From Flavobacterium phycosphaerae (GTDB taxonomy: Bacteria > Bacteroidota > Bacteroidia > Flavobacteriales > Flavobacteriaceae): 64,000 bases of DNA. How positions within the stretch are numbered: the stretch's first letter is position 1; each line of letters begins with the position of its first letter. The position numbers and the translations under genes were made by a program. The notes under the pieces are model-generated. The model was not told where the DNA came from and made no database searches. It worked only from the letters and a program-made list of their open reading frames with translations. The stretch lies in contig NZ_JAAATZ010000001.1 of NCBI RefSeq assembly GCF_010119235.1, positions 2,014,501-2,078,500 on the forward strand, written 5' to 3'. Of the stretch, positions 18,405 to 26,583 are shown piece by piece.

Positions 18405-19025
18405 ATGAAAACAATTATCACAGCATTCACCTTTTTTATTTGCTCGTTATTAACAGCTCAAAGTCAGTATGAACAAGGCATGGGCAAAGCCATGTTGCTT
18501 TGGAAAGAAGGTAAAACGGAAGACGCCACTGCTATGTTTGAAAGAATAGCTTCGGCAGAAAAATCAAACTGGTTGCCTAATTATTATGTGGGAATGGTCA
18601 ATGTTACCGCTTCGTTCAATCCTGCCAATAAAGACAAAGTACCGGCTATGTTAGACAAAGCGCAAACGGCCATTGACAACGCCAGTGTGGTAAGTCCGAA
18701 TAACCCGGAGATTATGGTGCTCCAAGCCATGTTATATACCGCTATGATAGTTCAGGATCCTATGACTAACGGCATGAAATATTCAGGAAAAGTGATGGAA
18801 CAGTATTTTAAAGCACAAGCCATTGCACCTGAAAACCCAAGAGTGGTTTTTTGCAAAGCTGATTTTGAAATTAACAGTGCCAAATGGACCGGTGCCGATA
18901 CAAAACCTTTATGTGCTCAGGTAGCCAAATCGATTGATTTATTTGCTAAATTTAAGCCTGACACTCCATTTCACCCAAATTGGGGATTAGAAAGAGCTGA
19001 GCAAACTATGAATAAGTGTAAGTAA
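18405..19025 (+). CDS. Exported TPR-like protein, first gene of the LytTR operon
   Basis: 206 residues from the ATG at 18405, which begins a good signal peptide (MKTIITAFTFFICSLLTAQ). A TTG-type upstream frame start at 18333 overlaps the promoter and is rejected. The mature protein is helical with TPR-like periodicity (EQGMGKAMLLWKEGKTEDAT, LPNYYVGMVNVTASF, NPEIMVLQAMLYTAM). It is predicted to be periplasmic. As the first gene of an operon with a LytS-type kinase, 2TM proteins and a LytTR regulator, it may take part in sensing, but that is inference from position only. Confidence 0.75.
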   Translation: MKTIITAFTFFICSLLTAQSQYEQGMGKAMLLWKEGKTEDATAMFERIASAEKSNWLPNYYVGMVNVTASFNPANKDKVPAMLDKAQTAIDNASVVSPNNPEIMVLQAMLYTAMIVQDPMTNGMKYSGKVMEQYFKAQAIAPENPRVVFCKADFEINSAKWTGADTKPLCAQVAKSIDLFAKFKPDTPFHPNWGLERAEQTMNKCK

Positions 19026-19070
19026 GCCAGCCTTAAAAACAAATCAGAGAAAAACAAATAATTACCGTAC

Positions 19071-20408
19071 ATGAAACGTTTTTATAAAATACTCCCAAAA
19101 GCCATACTGCTAACCCTCATTATTTTTATAGTGATACAGGTTTTGAATTTTATTTTAGGAAACGAATTTCATTTTAACAACCGAATGTTGCTTCAGTTTG
19201 GCTATACTTCCTTGTATACTTTCTCGCTTTCGTATGCCAATTGGGCTTTATTTCATTACTTGGACAAAGTTTTTCAAACGAGTCGATTTTCCTCAAAACG
19301 AATAGTTATTGGTATACTAAGCTCATTCGTCATCACACTGGCAGTAATTTTTCTGCTGCGTATTTTTGAGGAAGTAATTGTAAACGGACATACGTACCAA
19401 GAATTTATTGCCAAGGAACAAGCAGCCAATTATCTTTTCTCGTTGGTAATTACCATCATCGTTTCCTTGTCGTTTTATGCTTTTTATTTCTACAAAGCTT
19501 ATAATGACAGCAAAGTCAAAGAGCAAAAAATCATTGCCGGAACCGCCTCGGCACAGTTTGAAAGTTTAAAAAATCAAATCGATCCGCATTTTCTTTTCAA
19601 TAGTTTAAATGTGTTGAGTTCACTCATAGAGGAGAATCCTGATAATGCACAAAAGTTCACCACTTCACTGTCAAAAATATACCGGTATGTGTTGGAACAA
19701 AAAGACAAAGAATTGGTTACCGTTCAGGAAGAATTGGCTTTTGCCAAAACCTACATGAACCTGTTGAAAATGCGTTTTGAAAACAGCATTACCTATGAGG
19801 TACCCACGGATTATGACAATCCCGAAGCTAAAGTAGTACCTCTTTCGTTGCAATTGCTGTTAGAAAATACCATCAAACACAATGTTGCCAGTGAGCAAAA
19901 ACCATTGCACATCAGAATTTATATTGAAAATAATTATTTAATTGTTGAAAATAATTTACAGAAGAAAGAAGTCCTGCAGGATAGACAGGGTGTGGGATTA
20001 CAGAATATAGTCAATCGTTATGGGCTGATTTCGGAACGTAAAGTATTGGTAGATCAAACCGAAGCAGTATTTAAAGTAAAAATTCCAATTTTAACTAAAC
20101 AAATTGTAATCATGGAAACTAAAAATATATACAACGAAAATATGGCTTACCTCAAAGCCAAAGAACGAGTAGAGAAACTCAAAGGATTTTATGGCAACTT
20201 AATTTCTTACTGTTGCGTGATTCCGTTTTTAATCTTTATTAATTTGAGAACCGGAGGCTTCCAATGGTTTTGGTTTCCAATGCTAGGCTGGGGAATGGGA
20301 CTGCTGTTTCATGCTTTAGAAACTTTTGGCTACGGAAAAAATTGGGAAGAGCGTAAAATTCAAGAGATTTTAAACAAAGACAGTAATCAAACCAACAAAT
20401 GGAAATAA
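19071..20408 (+). CDS. LytS-type sensor histidine kinase fused to a C-terminal 2TM domain
   Basis: 445 residues. Residues ~1-145 contain four membrane helices. The His_kinase dimerisation region follows, with the phospho-accepting His173 in QIDPHFLFNSLN. The ATPase part has the N-box LLLENTIKHNV and G-box GVGLQNIVNRY. From Met348 the protein continues into a complete 2TM domain (AYLKAKERVEKLKGFYGN ... two helices ... GKNWEERKIQEIL), usually a separate small protein. Translation could also restart at the ATG at 20112. It should phosphorylate the LytTR regulator encoded three genes downstream. The signal is unknown. Confidence 0.9.
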   Translation: MKRFYKILPKAILLTLIIFIVIQVLNFILGNEFHFNNRMLLQFGYTSLYTFSLSYANWALFHYLDKVFQTSRFSSKRIVIGILSSFVITLAVIFLLRIFEEVIVNGHTYQEFIAKEQAANYLFSLVITIIVSLSFYAFYFYKAYNDSKVKEQKIIAGTASAQFESLKNQIDPHFLFNSLNVLSSLIEENPDNAQKFTTSLSKIYRYVLEQKDKELVTVQEELAFAKTYMNLLKMRFENSITYEVPTDYDNPEAKVVPLSLQLLLENTIKHNVASEQKPLHIRIYIENNYLIVENNLQKKEVLQDRQGVGLQNIVNRYGLISERKVLVDQTEAVFKVKIPILTKQIVIMETKNIYNENMAYLKAKERVEKLKGFYGNLISYCCVIPFLIFINLRTGGFQWFWFPMLGWGMGLLFHALETFGYGKNWEERKIQEILNKDSNQTNKWK

Positions 20409-20410
20409 TC

Positions 20411-20710
20411 ATGCCAACAAATAACGACTACGAAAGATACCAACGTGCCCGTAAGCAGGTTGAAGATATCAAAGGATTTTACACGCATTTGATGGTTTAT
20501 GTACTGGTAATGGCAGGTTTGATTTACATTAATTTAAGATATTCTCCACAATACCTTTGGTTTCTTTGGACGATGGTGAGTTGGGGAATTGGGCTGCTGT
20601 TTCACGCGATGAAAGTGTTTAACTGGTTTCCGTTCTTCAACAAAGATTGGGAAGAAAGAAAAATTAAACAATACATGGAAGAAGAACATAAAAGAAATAA
20701 ATTCGAATAG
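20411..20710 (+). CDS. 2TM domain protein (first stand-alone copy)
   Basis: 99 residues from the ATG at 20411. An in-frame ATG at 20399 overlaps the kinase stop codon and adds only four residues (MEII), so it is less likely. The protein is one 2TM domain: YERYQRARKQVEDIKGFYTH, two membrane helices, then NKDWEERKIKQYMEEE. It is homologous to the C-terminal domain of the kinase just upstream and to the next gene. The domain is common beside flavobacterial LytTR systems; its role is not established. Confidence 0.85.
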   Translation: MPTNNDYERYQRARKQVEDIKGFYTHLMVYVLVMAGLIYINLRYSPQYLWFLWTMVSWGIGLLFHAMKVFNWFPFFNKDWEERKIKQYMEEEHKRNKFE

Positions 20711-20712
20711 TT

Positions 20713-21021
20713 ATGCAACATCAAGACGAAATAAAATATTTGGAAGCCGCCAAAAGAGTAAAGAAAATCAAAGGATTTTATACTCATGCTCTGGTATATG
20801 TTGTGATTAATACAGCCATAATTTTATCTAAAATCGACTATCACGAGGATGGTTCCTGGAGCTTTGAACTTAGCCATTTTTCGACGGCTTTATTTTGGGG
20901 CATTGGTTTGGCTGCTCACGGATTGTCGGTTTTTATGCCCGGTATGCTATTAGGTAAAAACTGGGAAGAAAAAAAGATAAACGAGTTAATGGAGAAAGAG
21001 AAAAACAATAAGTGGGAATAA
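20713..21021 (+). CDS. 2TM domain protein (second stand-alone copy)
   Basis: 102 residues, again a single 2TM domain: LEAAKRVKKIKGFYTHALVY, a second helix, and GKNWEEKKINELMEKE. It begins 2 bp after the previous gene, indicating translational coupling. Together with the kinase fusion it gives three 2TM domains in tandem in one operon, probably by duplication. The region downstream, before the regulator gene, contains a palindromic insertion. Confidence 0.85.
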   Translation: MQHQDEIKYLEAAKRVKKIKGFYTHALVYVVINTAIILSKIDYHEDGSWSFELSHFSTALFWGIGLAAHGLSVFMPGMLLGKNWEEKKINELMEKEKNNKWE

Positions 21022-21037
21022 CCTTTTCAAATAAGTC

Positions 21038-21067
21038 ATGAACATCATCATCATTGAAGACATTTGA
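21038..21067 (+). pseudogene. Truncated duplicate of the LytTR regulator start
   Basis: ATG followed by codons for NIIIIEDI and a TGA. The first 24 bases match the start of the real regulator gene (21131-21154) with two differences, both synonymous. It sits 16 bp after the preceding gene, where an operon member would normally begin. It looks like the original start, cut off by insertion of a palindromic element and partial duplication. Confidence 0.7.
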
Positions 21068-21114
21068 AATTAAAAGGAGAATGTCCAGTGGACATTCGGA
21101 ACTATAAATGTCTT
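21057..21114. repeat. Small palindromic REP/MITE-like element
   Basis: 58 bp with nested symmetry. Outer arms AAGACATTT (21057-21065) and AAATGTCTT (21106-21114) are perfect inverted repeats. An inner perfect hairpin GAATGTCC-AGT-GGACATTC occupies 21079-21097. It interrupts the junction between the 2TM genes and the regulator gene. No transposase is encoded; copy number elsewhere in the genome is unknown. Confidence 0.65.
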
Positions 21115-21130
21115 AATTATATAAAATAAA

Positions 21131-21886
21131 ATGAATATTATCATCATTGAAGACGAAAAGCCAGCGGCACGTTTACTGCAGCGCAAAGTAGAAAAACTAG
21201 GCTTACAGGTTACGACACTATTGCATTCTGTTGAAGAAGCACTGCATTGGTTCAATGCGCATCCTCATCCTGATTTGATTTTCCTCGATATTCAATTATC
21301 GGATGGTTTGTCGTTTGAAATTTTTGAAACCATTGACATTAGCAGTGCCGTGATTTTTACCACAGCCTATGACGAATATGCTTTGCGAGCTTTCAAACTT
21401 AACAGCATCGATTACTTGTTGAAACCCATTGATGAAGACGATTTAGAAACGGCGGTCAACAAATTTAAGGCTCGAAATATAGCAGCTCCCAACTTGTCGC
21501 TCGATTTTGAAATGATTAAAAAAATGTTGGTCAATCCTATTGAAAGAACTTATAAAAAGCGGTTTACCATCAAAATGGGACAGCAACTTAAGATGATCGC
21601 CATTGATGAGGTAGAGTGTTTCTTCAGTGAAAACAAAGGCACCTACTTGCACACTTTTGACAATCGCGATTATTTGTTAGACACTACTTTGGAACAACTT
21701 GAAACAGAACTTGAACCGATAGCGTTCTATCGCGTGAGCCGAAAATTCATAGTTCCGCTAAAAGCCATTAAAGAAATCCAGTTGTACAGCAATTCAAGGC
21801 TAAAAGTACTTTTACCCACCTACAAAGAAGATGAGGTTATTGTAGCTCGTGAAAGGGTCAATGATTTTAAAGAATGGTTGGGCTAA
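21131..21886 (+). CDS. LytTR-family response regulator
   Basis: 251 residues. The receiver domain (1-~120) has the acidic pocket ED at 7-8, phospho-accepting Asp53 (LIFLDIQ), the TT pair of FTTAYDEYA and Lys in LLKPID. Residues ~145-250 form a LytTR DNA-binding domain (IDEVECFFSENKGTYLHTFD ... FYRVSRKFIVPLKAI). The protein is the natural partner of the LytS-type kinase in the same operon. Likely targets are the two promoters with paired 9-mers at 15976 and 18265. A palindromic element and a duplicated start lie just upstream of its ATG. Confidence 0.93.
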   Translation: MNIIIIEDEKPAARLLQRKVEKLGLQVTTLLHSVEEALHWFNAHPHPDLIFLDIQLSDGLSFEIFETIDISSAVIFTTAYDEYALRAFKLNSIDYLLKPIDEDDLETAVNKFKARNIAAPNLSLDFEMIKKMLVNPIERTYKKRFTIKMGQQLKMIAIDEVECFFSENKGTYLHTFDNRDYLLDTTLEQLETELEPIAFYRVSRKFIVPLKAIKEIQLYSNSRLKVLLPTYKEDEVIVARERVNDFKEWLG

Positions 21887-21901
21887 TAGACAGCTGGTGT
21901 T

Positions 21902-22225
21902 TTATTGCAAATAACTTGAGACTGAAAGTTGAATTTCTTCAATCAATTCCTTGTCCATGAATTTATAATTATCAGGAATCTCTAAAAAAATGATTTCTGC
22001 ATTTTTTGTTTCTTCGGGAAATTTTTCATTCAATTTTTCTTTATGATGTTTTTCCATCACGAAAATCAGATCAGCCCAAACCAATAATTTTGAAGTTACT
22101 TTAACTCGTGCTGAATTTTCAGTTCCTGCAGACTTGACATGAATTTCGGAATGATTTTTATAAATAGTTTCTGCTGTCAAACTTCGCCATTTGTTTCTGC
22201 TGCAAATAAATAATATGTTTTTCAA
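21902..22225 (-). CDS. Low-molecular-weight protein tyrosine phosphatase-like protein
   Basis: 107 residues. The phosphate-binding loop CSRNKWRS (Cys8-x5-Arg14) sits at the N-terminus as in low-molecular-weight phosphatases, preceded by KNILFI. The sequence fits the short group of predicted tyrosine phosphatases (COG4551-like) rather than the 150-residue classical enzymes; the general-acid Asp is not obvious (candidates in EIPDNYKFMD). A cytoplasmic phosphatase is expected; substrate unknown. It is convergent with the LytTR regulator gene, 15 bp away, and has no operon partner. Confidence 0.75.
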   Translation of the reverse strand: MKNILFICSRNKWRSLTAETIYKNHSEIHVKSAGTENSARVKVTSKLLVWADLIFVMEKHHKEKLNEKFPEETKNAEIIFLEIPDNYKFMDKELIEEIQLSVSSYLQ

Positions 22226-22667
22226 TTGTCTGTTTTCTGAATAAACTTGGTTAATACTGACCGCTAAAGTGTCAAGACTTCAAGAAGGCAAGAACTGAGG
22301 AACGTTGTATTTGCGGTTAAAGATAAAATTTCTTGTGAAACGAGAAGATGAACTTACCATAAATTCGCAATTGCTTGAAATCAGAATTGTTAGCCTTTTT
22401 CCATTCCAAAAATCATTCTTTTCACCACGGAAATACTTTTTTACCTCACGGCAATTAAAACTTGAGGCACAGAAGCATAAAAATACCCTGCGGAAGCTTG
22501 TTTTACCGAGACGGCAACCTGATGGGAAGACACGGAAGCTCAAAATTAACTCACGGCAGCTTAGAATTGGGAGACGGAAGACCGTTCCTAAGACACGGAA
22601 GCTCATTCCGAGGCTCAGAGCCCTTGTAAATTATCAGAAGTTGGTTTTTTACTGTCGGTGGTGTGTT
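22226..22667. other. 442-bp intergenic region containing a 21-bp phased array
   Basis: Between the phosphatase and CDP-alcohol transferase genes. The part 22427-22615 is the regular array described separately. In 22226-22426 no gene, hairpin or in-register unit was found. Overlapping frames of 108 and 122 codons on opposite strands are by-products of the 21-bp period. Confidence 0.7.
22427..22615. repeat. 21-bp phased repeat array 1 (9 units)
   Basis: Units begin at 22427, 22448, 22469, 22490, 22511, 22532, 22553, 22574 and 22595, always exactly 21 bp apart. The head is ACGG(A/C)A in seven of nine units (ACAGAA and GCGGAA in the others), extending to a consensus ACGGMAGCTY. The remaining ~11 bases differ in every unit, often ending GAC, CTC or GAG. 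There is no run of identical units, so this is not a simple tandem repeat, and the heads are too short for CRISPR. Function unknown. Confidence 0.8.
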
Positions 22668-23438
22668 TTATGAAATCAGTGTTTTTCTTATGCCCACCAA
22701 GGCCAAAATTAAAAAGGTGTAGGCGCTAAAAAATGGCACGATAAACTCTATCCAACCCAGAGGCAACATCACGGCCATAATCAACAGTTGAAAGCCCAAG
22801 CCATACAACGAAAGGAGTGTCATGAACCAATTGGGGAAGGTTTTTACTTTATAGGCATCGGGGTCAATGGCGTGAATAATTTTGTCAAATCCGCCATACA
22901 ACAAGGTGTAAAGACCAAATAAAACATTGACGGTTTTTTGGGTTTCGCCGGGCAAGGCTTTAGGAGTCTTGTATTCAAATACTTTACTGGTGGTATCACC
23001 ACCTACGGATTTGTTTCGCAAAATCACATAGTAATAGTTGTATAAAGTGCCTTGCAATTGCAACCCGATAAAGGCCAAAAGTGTAAATCCAATCGTGGCA
23101 TTTGAAACATAACAGATGGTCATCAGCAACAAAAAGTTGAGCACAATGTCAAACAAGCTGTCTAAATATCGGCCCGAGTAGGAAGGTGTTTTTTTTAGTC
23201 GGGCCAACTCGCCATCGGCAGCATCAATTCCCGATTTTAAAACAATAAAACAGCCGGCCAAAAAATAGTGCTTTTGCAAAATGCAATAAATAGCAATCAA
23301 TCCGGAAAGACCAAACAGTAAAGTAACATGAATAGGAGTACAACGGGTATGTTTCAATTGATTGGCCAAAAACCTTCCGAAGGTTCTTCCGTAATCGGAT
23401 AAATCTAAAAATTTATCTTGGGCAGCAAGTTTTGACAT
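22668..23438 (-). CDS. CDP-alcohol phosphatidyltransferase family protein
   Basis: 256 residues with about six membrane helices. The catalytic motif DX2DGX2ARX8GX3DX3D is complete (Asp72, Asp75, Gly76, Ala79, Arg80, Gly89, Asp93, Asp97). Such enzymes transfer a phospho-alcohol from CDP-diacylglycerol or a CDP-alcohol in the inner membrane. The acceptor cannot be assigned; a phosphatidylserine- or inositol-type product is possible. The 21-bp array lies directly after its stop codon. Upstream, 46 bp separate it from heme A synthase. Confidence 0.85.
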   Translation of the reverse strand: MSKLAAQDKFLDLSDYGRTFGRFLANQLKHTRCTPIHVTLLFGLSGLIAIYCILQKHYFLAGCFIVLKSGIDAADGELARLKKTPSYSGRYLDSLFDIVLNFLLLMTICYVSNATIGFTLLAFIGLQLQGTLYNYYYVILRNKSVGGDTTSKVFEYKTPKALPGETQKTVNVLFGLYTLLYGGFDKIIHAIDPDAYKVKTFPNWFMTLLSLYGLGFQLLIMAVMLPLGWIEFIVPFFSAYTFLILALVGIRKTLIS

Positions 23439-23484
23439 GTAACATTCATGAACTAAGGAATTGTGACAATATAGTCAGGGTATT

Positions 23485-24504
23485 TTATTTTGTTAAGCGG
23501 TGTAAGGTATACGTCATCGCTGTTAATAGGAAGAAAGCCACCACTTGGTGTGTCAATCCCAACCAAAGCGGAACACTGTACAGCAAGGTGAAAACACCTA
23601 ACGTAAATTGAACAAATACTATGAAAACCAAGGCATTTAGCCCGTTTTGTTGTTGTTTTGAAAGGGTGTATTTTTTGCTTTTGAAGTATAAGAACAAAAT
23701 CAATCCTACTACCACGTAGGCCATGGTTCGGTGCACAAATTGCACGCCGCTTTTGCCTTCGGTGAATCGGGTTAACCAGCTGTCTTTTTCCAAAGCAATA
23801 CTATCGTGGAAGAATTGTCCGTCACTCATTAAAGGCCAATGATTGTGAATCAAACCGGCGTTTAAACCGGCTACAAAACCTCCGTAAATGATTTGTAGTA
23901 ACAGAAAAACAAGTGTAATTCTTGCTATTTTTTTCAACGGAACTATAACTTCTTTTTTCTCCGGATAAATTAAATCTAAGGCTACCCAAAGCGTATAAGC
24001 AAAAGTGATAAAGGCAAAAGTCAAATGCAATGACAAGCGAAAATGACTCACATCAGGATTATCAACCAAACCGCTTTTTACCATAAACCAACCGAAAAAA
24101 CCTTGCAGAGCGCCCATTCCGAGCAGCACATAACATTTTTGCAGTGTGGCTTTGTCGATTCTCTTTTTAAGTAAAAAATACACAAAAGGAACTAAGAACA
24201 CTAAGCCAATAATTCTTCCGATAAAGCGGTGAAACCATTCCCAGAAATAAATGAATTTGTAATCGGCTAATTGAAAATCGTTGTGAATATTGATTTTTTG
24301 GTATTCGGGAAATTGCTTGTAGGCTTCAAAGGCTTCTTGCCATTTTGCTTCACTCAAAGGGGGTAAAGTGTCGGTCACCAAATGCCAATCGGTCATAGAT
24401 AAACCGGAATTTGTTAAACGAGTAATGCCGCCAACAACAACCATTACAAACACTAAAACACATCCTGACAGTAGCCAATAAATGACTGATTTATCTTTTT
24501 TCAT
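23485..24504 (-). CDS. ctaA: Heme A synthase, COX15/CtaA family
   Basis: 339 residues from the ATG at 24504, with eight membrane helices in two similar halves. Typical features: GGITRLTNSGLSMTDWH near the N-terminus, the conserved EWFHRFIGR and VQFVHRTMAY heme-ligand His motifs, and the THQVVAFF motif in the second half. It oxidises heme O to heme A for cytochrome oxidase. A start 19 codons upstream is possible but would overlap a perfect -7 element (TAATTTTG, minus strand, 24522-24529), so the later ATG is preferred. Confidence 0.9.
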   Translation of the reverse strand: MKKDKSVIYWLLSGCVLVFVMVVVGGITRLTNSGLSMTDWHLVTDTLPPLSEAKWQEAFEAYKQFPEYQKINIHNDFQLADYKFIYFWEWFHRFIGRIIGLVFLVPFVYFLLKKRIDKATLQKCYVLLGMGALQGFFGWFMVKSGLVDNPDVSHFRLSLHLTFAFITFAYTLWVALDLIYPEKKEVIVPLKKIARITLVFLLLQIIYGGFVAGLNAGLIHNHWPLMSDGQFFHDSIALEKDSWLTRFTEGKSGVQFVHRTMAYVVVGLILFLYFKSKKYTLSKQQQNGLNALVFIVFVQFTLGVFTLLYSVPLWLGLTHQVVAFFLLTAMTYTLHRLTK

Positions 24505-24521
24505 TTTATAAAAATATTTTA

Positions 24522-24529
24522 CAAAATTA
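24522..24529 (-). promoter_or_regulatory. -7 promoter element of ctaA
   Basis: TAATTTTG on the minus strand, a perfect TAnnTTTG, 18 bp before the chosen ATG. It supports the shorter start of the heme A synthase gene. Confidence 0.5.
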
Positions 24530-24575
24530 ACTAATGGTTCTGCAAATTGTTGCTTCAACAAAAGTTAATCAAACA

Positions 24576-26000
24576 TCAATTTATTTTCTTCAACCCCATT
24601 TTTTCAGCTTTGGCCAAAACAAAATCGAAGGCGGCTTGGTATTCGTTAGGAATTTCGCCTTCCAAAATAGCTTCCTTTACCGCTTCTTTTAGAACACCAA
24701 TTTCTTTTGAAGGTTGTAAGTTGAACATCTCCATAATTTCTTCGCCTGAAATAGGGGGTTGAAAATTACGAACGTGGTCTCGCTCTTCCACTTCAATAAT
24801 CTTACGTCGAACGATATCAAAATTGTTATGGTATTTTTTGAATTTGGCCGGATTCTTTGTCGTGATATCGGCTTCACATAAGGTCATCAAATTATCCACA
24901 TCTTCGCCGGCATCAAACACTAAACGACGCACGGCCGAATCGGTAACAATATCTTCGGAAAGTACTATGGGTCTTGAGCTGAGCATGACCATTTTGGCCA
25001 CAAATTTCATTTTATGATTCAACGGCATGTGCAATCTTTCAAAGATTTTCTTAACCATTTTTCCGCCCAAAAATTCATGCCCGTGAAAGGTCCAGCCTTG
25101 TTTTTTGTTGAAACGTTTGGTAGGAGCTTTGCCAATATCGTGTAACAATGCAGCCCATCGCAACCAAACATCATCGGTGTTCGGGCAAATATTGTCTACC
25201 ACTTCCAGGGTATGATAAAAATTGTTTTTATGAGTATGCCCTTCAATTTCTTCTACGTTGTTTAAGGCCGTTAATTCGGGTAAAATAATGTCTAATAATC
25301 CGGTTTTGTACAAATGCAAAAAGCCAATAGAAGGTTTAGCTGTCGACAAAATTTTATTCAACTCATCTACAATTCTTTCTCCGGAAATAATTTTGATTCG
25401 GTCTTTATTAGTTGCAATTGATGCCAATGATTCAGCTTCAATCGTAAAATTCAATTGGGTCGCAAACCTGATGGCACGCATCATCCGCAAAGGGTCATCC
25501 GAATACGTAATGTCCGGATCTAAAGGCGTTTTAATCAGTTTGTTCTCCAAATCGGTTAAGCCGTTGAACGGGTCAACTAAATCGCCATAGTTCTTTTCAT
25601 TCAAAGAAAAAGCCAAGGCATTGATGGTAAAATCCCGACGGTTTTGATCGTCTTCCAAGGTGCCGTTTTCTACAATTGGATTGCGACTGTGTTCGGCATA
25701 ACTTTCCTTTCGGGCACCAACAAATTCAATATCAATTTCCTTGTAACGCAACATAGCGGTGCCGTAGTTTTTGAACACTTGCACCTTTGGTTTATTCGGC
25801 AATAATTCGGAAACTTTTAAGGCTAAGTCAATTCCGGAGCCGATAGCCACTATATCAATGTCTTTTTTAAAATCGCGTTGCAATAAATAATCGCGAACAA
25901 AGCCCCCGATTACGTAGCTTTCCAAGTTAAGTTCTTGAGAAGCTTTGGAAACGATTTCAAAGATTTTATTGTCTAATGCTTGTTTGTAATTGATAGCCAC
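24576..26000 (-). CDS. CCA tRNA nucleotidyltransferase / poly(A) polymerase family with HD domain
   Basis: 474 residues. The N-terminal nucleotidyltransferase head is clear ([12 protein letters not shown] and the metal-binding [10 protein letters not shown]), followed by [11 protein letters not shown] and the RNA-binding region ([15 protein letters not shown]). An HD phosphohydrolase domain follows in the second half ([12 protein letters not shown], with HGHEFLG). This is the bacterial CCA-adding enzyme type, which completes or repairs the 3' CCA of tRNA. It begins 13 bp after the YrdC/Sua5 gene, probably in one operon of tRNA-related functions. Confidence 0.9.
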   Translation of the reverse strand: MAINYKQALDNKIFEIVSKASQELNLESYVIGGFVRDYLLQRDFKKDIDIVAIGSGIDLALKVSELLPNKPKVQVFKNYGTAMLRYKEIDIEFVGARKESYAEHSRNPIVENGTLEDDQNRRDFTINALAFSLNEKNYGDLVDPFNGLTDLENKLIKTPLDPDITYSDDPLRMMRAIRFATQLNFTIEAESLASIATNKDRIKIISGERIVDELNKILSTAKPSIGFLHLYKTGLLDIILPELTALNNVEEIEGHTHKNNFYHTLEVVDNICPNTDDVWLRWAALLHDIGKAPTKRFNKKQGWTFHGHEFLGGKMVKKIFERLHMPLNHKMKFVAKMVMLSSRPIVLSEDIVTDSAVRRLVFDAGEDVDNLMTLCEADITTKNPAKFKKYHNNFDIVRRKIIEVEERDHVRNFQPPISGEEIMEMFNLQPSKEIGVLKEAVKEAILEGEIPNEYQAAFDFVLAKAEKMGLKKIN

Positions 26001-26013
26001 AAATTTTGATAAG

Positions 26014-26583
26014 TTACTTACGAATAATTTTCACCTGATTGTCCAACGAAAGCTTTATAATCGTTGACGGTTTATCGCAAATTTTGTCCTGCTGCAAATT
26101 TACTACATAGTCTACACCTTTTATAATTTCGGGGGAAATTTCTTTGAAAGATTTTGGCGTAAACATTCCGGAAATATTGGCTGAGGTGGAAACCAAAGGT
26201 TTTTTCATGCGTTCCATCAGTTTGAAACAAAAGGGTTCTTTTACAATTCGTACACCAAGGGTTTTGTCTTCGGCTATAATATTAGCGGCTACATTCCGCG
26301 GATTATCAAGGATTAGAGTCGTTGGTTTTTCGGATAAATCCAAAATTTGCCAAGCCGTTTCGGGGATATCCTTGAACACATTGTACATCATTTTATCGCC
26401 ATTCATCAGCACGATCATGCTTTTGGTTTCTTCGCGTTGTTTCAGGGCATAAATTTTTTTTATCGCTTCCACATTTGTAGCATCACAGCCTATTCCCCAA
26501 ACCGTATCGGTAGGATAGAGAATGATACCTCCGTTTTGGATGACTTCAAAGGCGTTATGAACTTCAGTATTAATATCGCTCAT
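26014..26583 (-). CDS. L-threonylcarbamoyladenylate synthase, YrdC/Sua5 family
   Basis: 189 residues. Recognised by [15 protein letters not shown] near residue 22, the [13 protein letters not shown] segment and the VSTSANISG motif. It makes threonylcarbamoyl-AMP from threonine, bicarbonate and ATP for the t6A37 modification of tRNA in the cytoplasm. It overlaps the acyltransferase gene by 4 bp (its ATG shares bases with that stop), so the two are translationally coupled, and is followed by the CCA-adding enzyme gene. Confidence 0.9.
   Translation of the reverse strand: MSDINTEVHNAFEVIQNGGIILYPTDTVWGIGCDATNVEAIKKIYALKQREETKSMIVLMNGDKMMYNVFKDIPETAWQILDLSEKPTTLILDNPRNVAANIIAEDKTLGVRIVKEPFCFKLMERMKKPLVSTSANISGMFTPKSFKEISPEIIKGVDYVVNLQQDKICDKPSTIIKLSLDNQVKIIRK

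Noticed and set aside
22427..22615. CRISPR array
   Set aside because: Heads are only ~10 nt and imperfect, the period is 21 bp, and no cas genes are nearby. Typical CRISPR repeats and spacers are each over 20 nt.
22280..22673. Open frames of 108 (minus) and 122 (plus) codons through the 21-bp array
   Set aside because: Both strands are open because a 21-bp period keeps any stop-free unit in frame. Starts are poor (TTG for the plus frame), products are Arg-rich heptads without family similarity, and unit heads are conserved at DNA level in a way unrelated to either reading frame.
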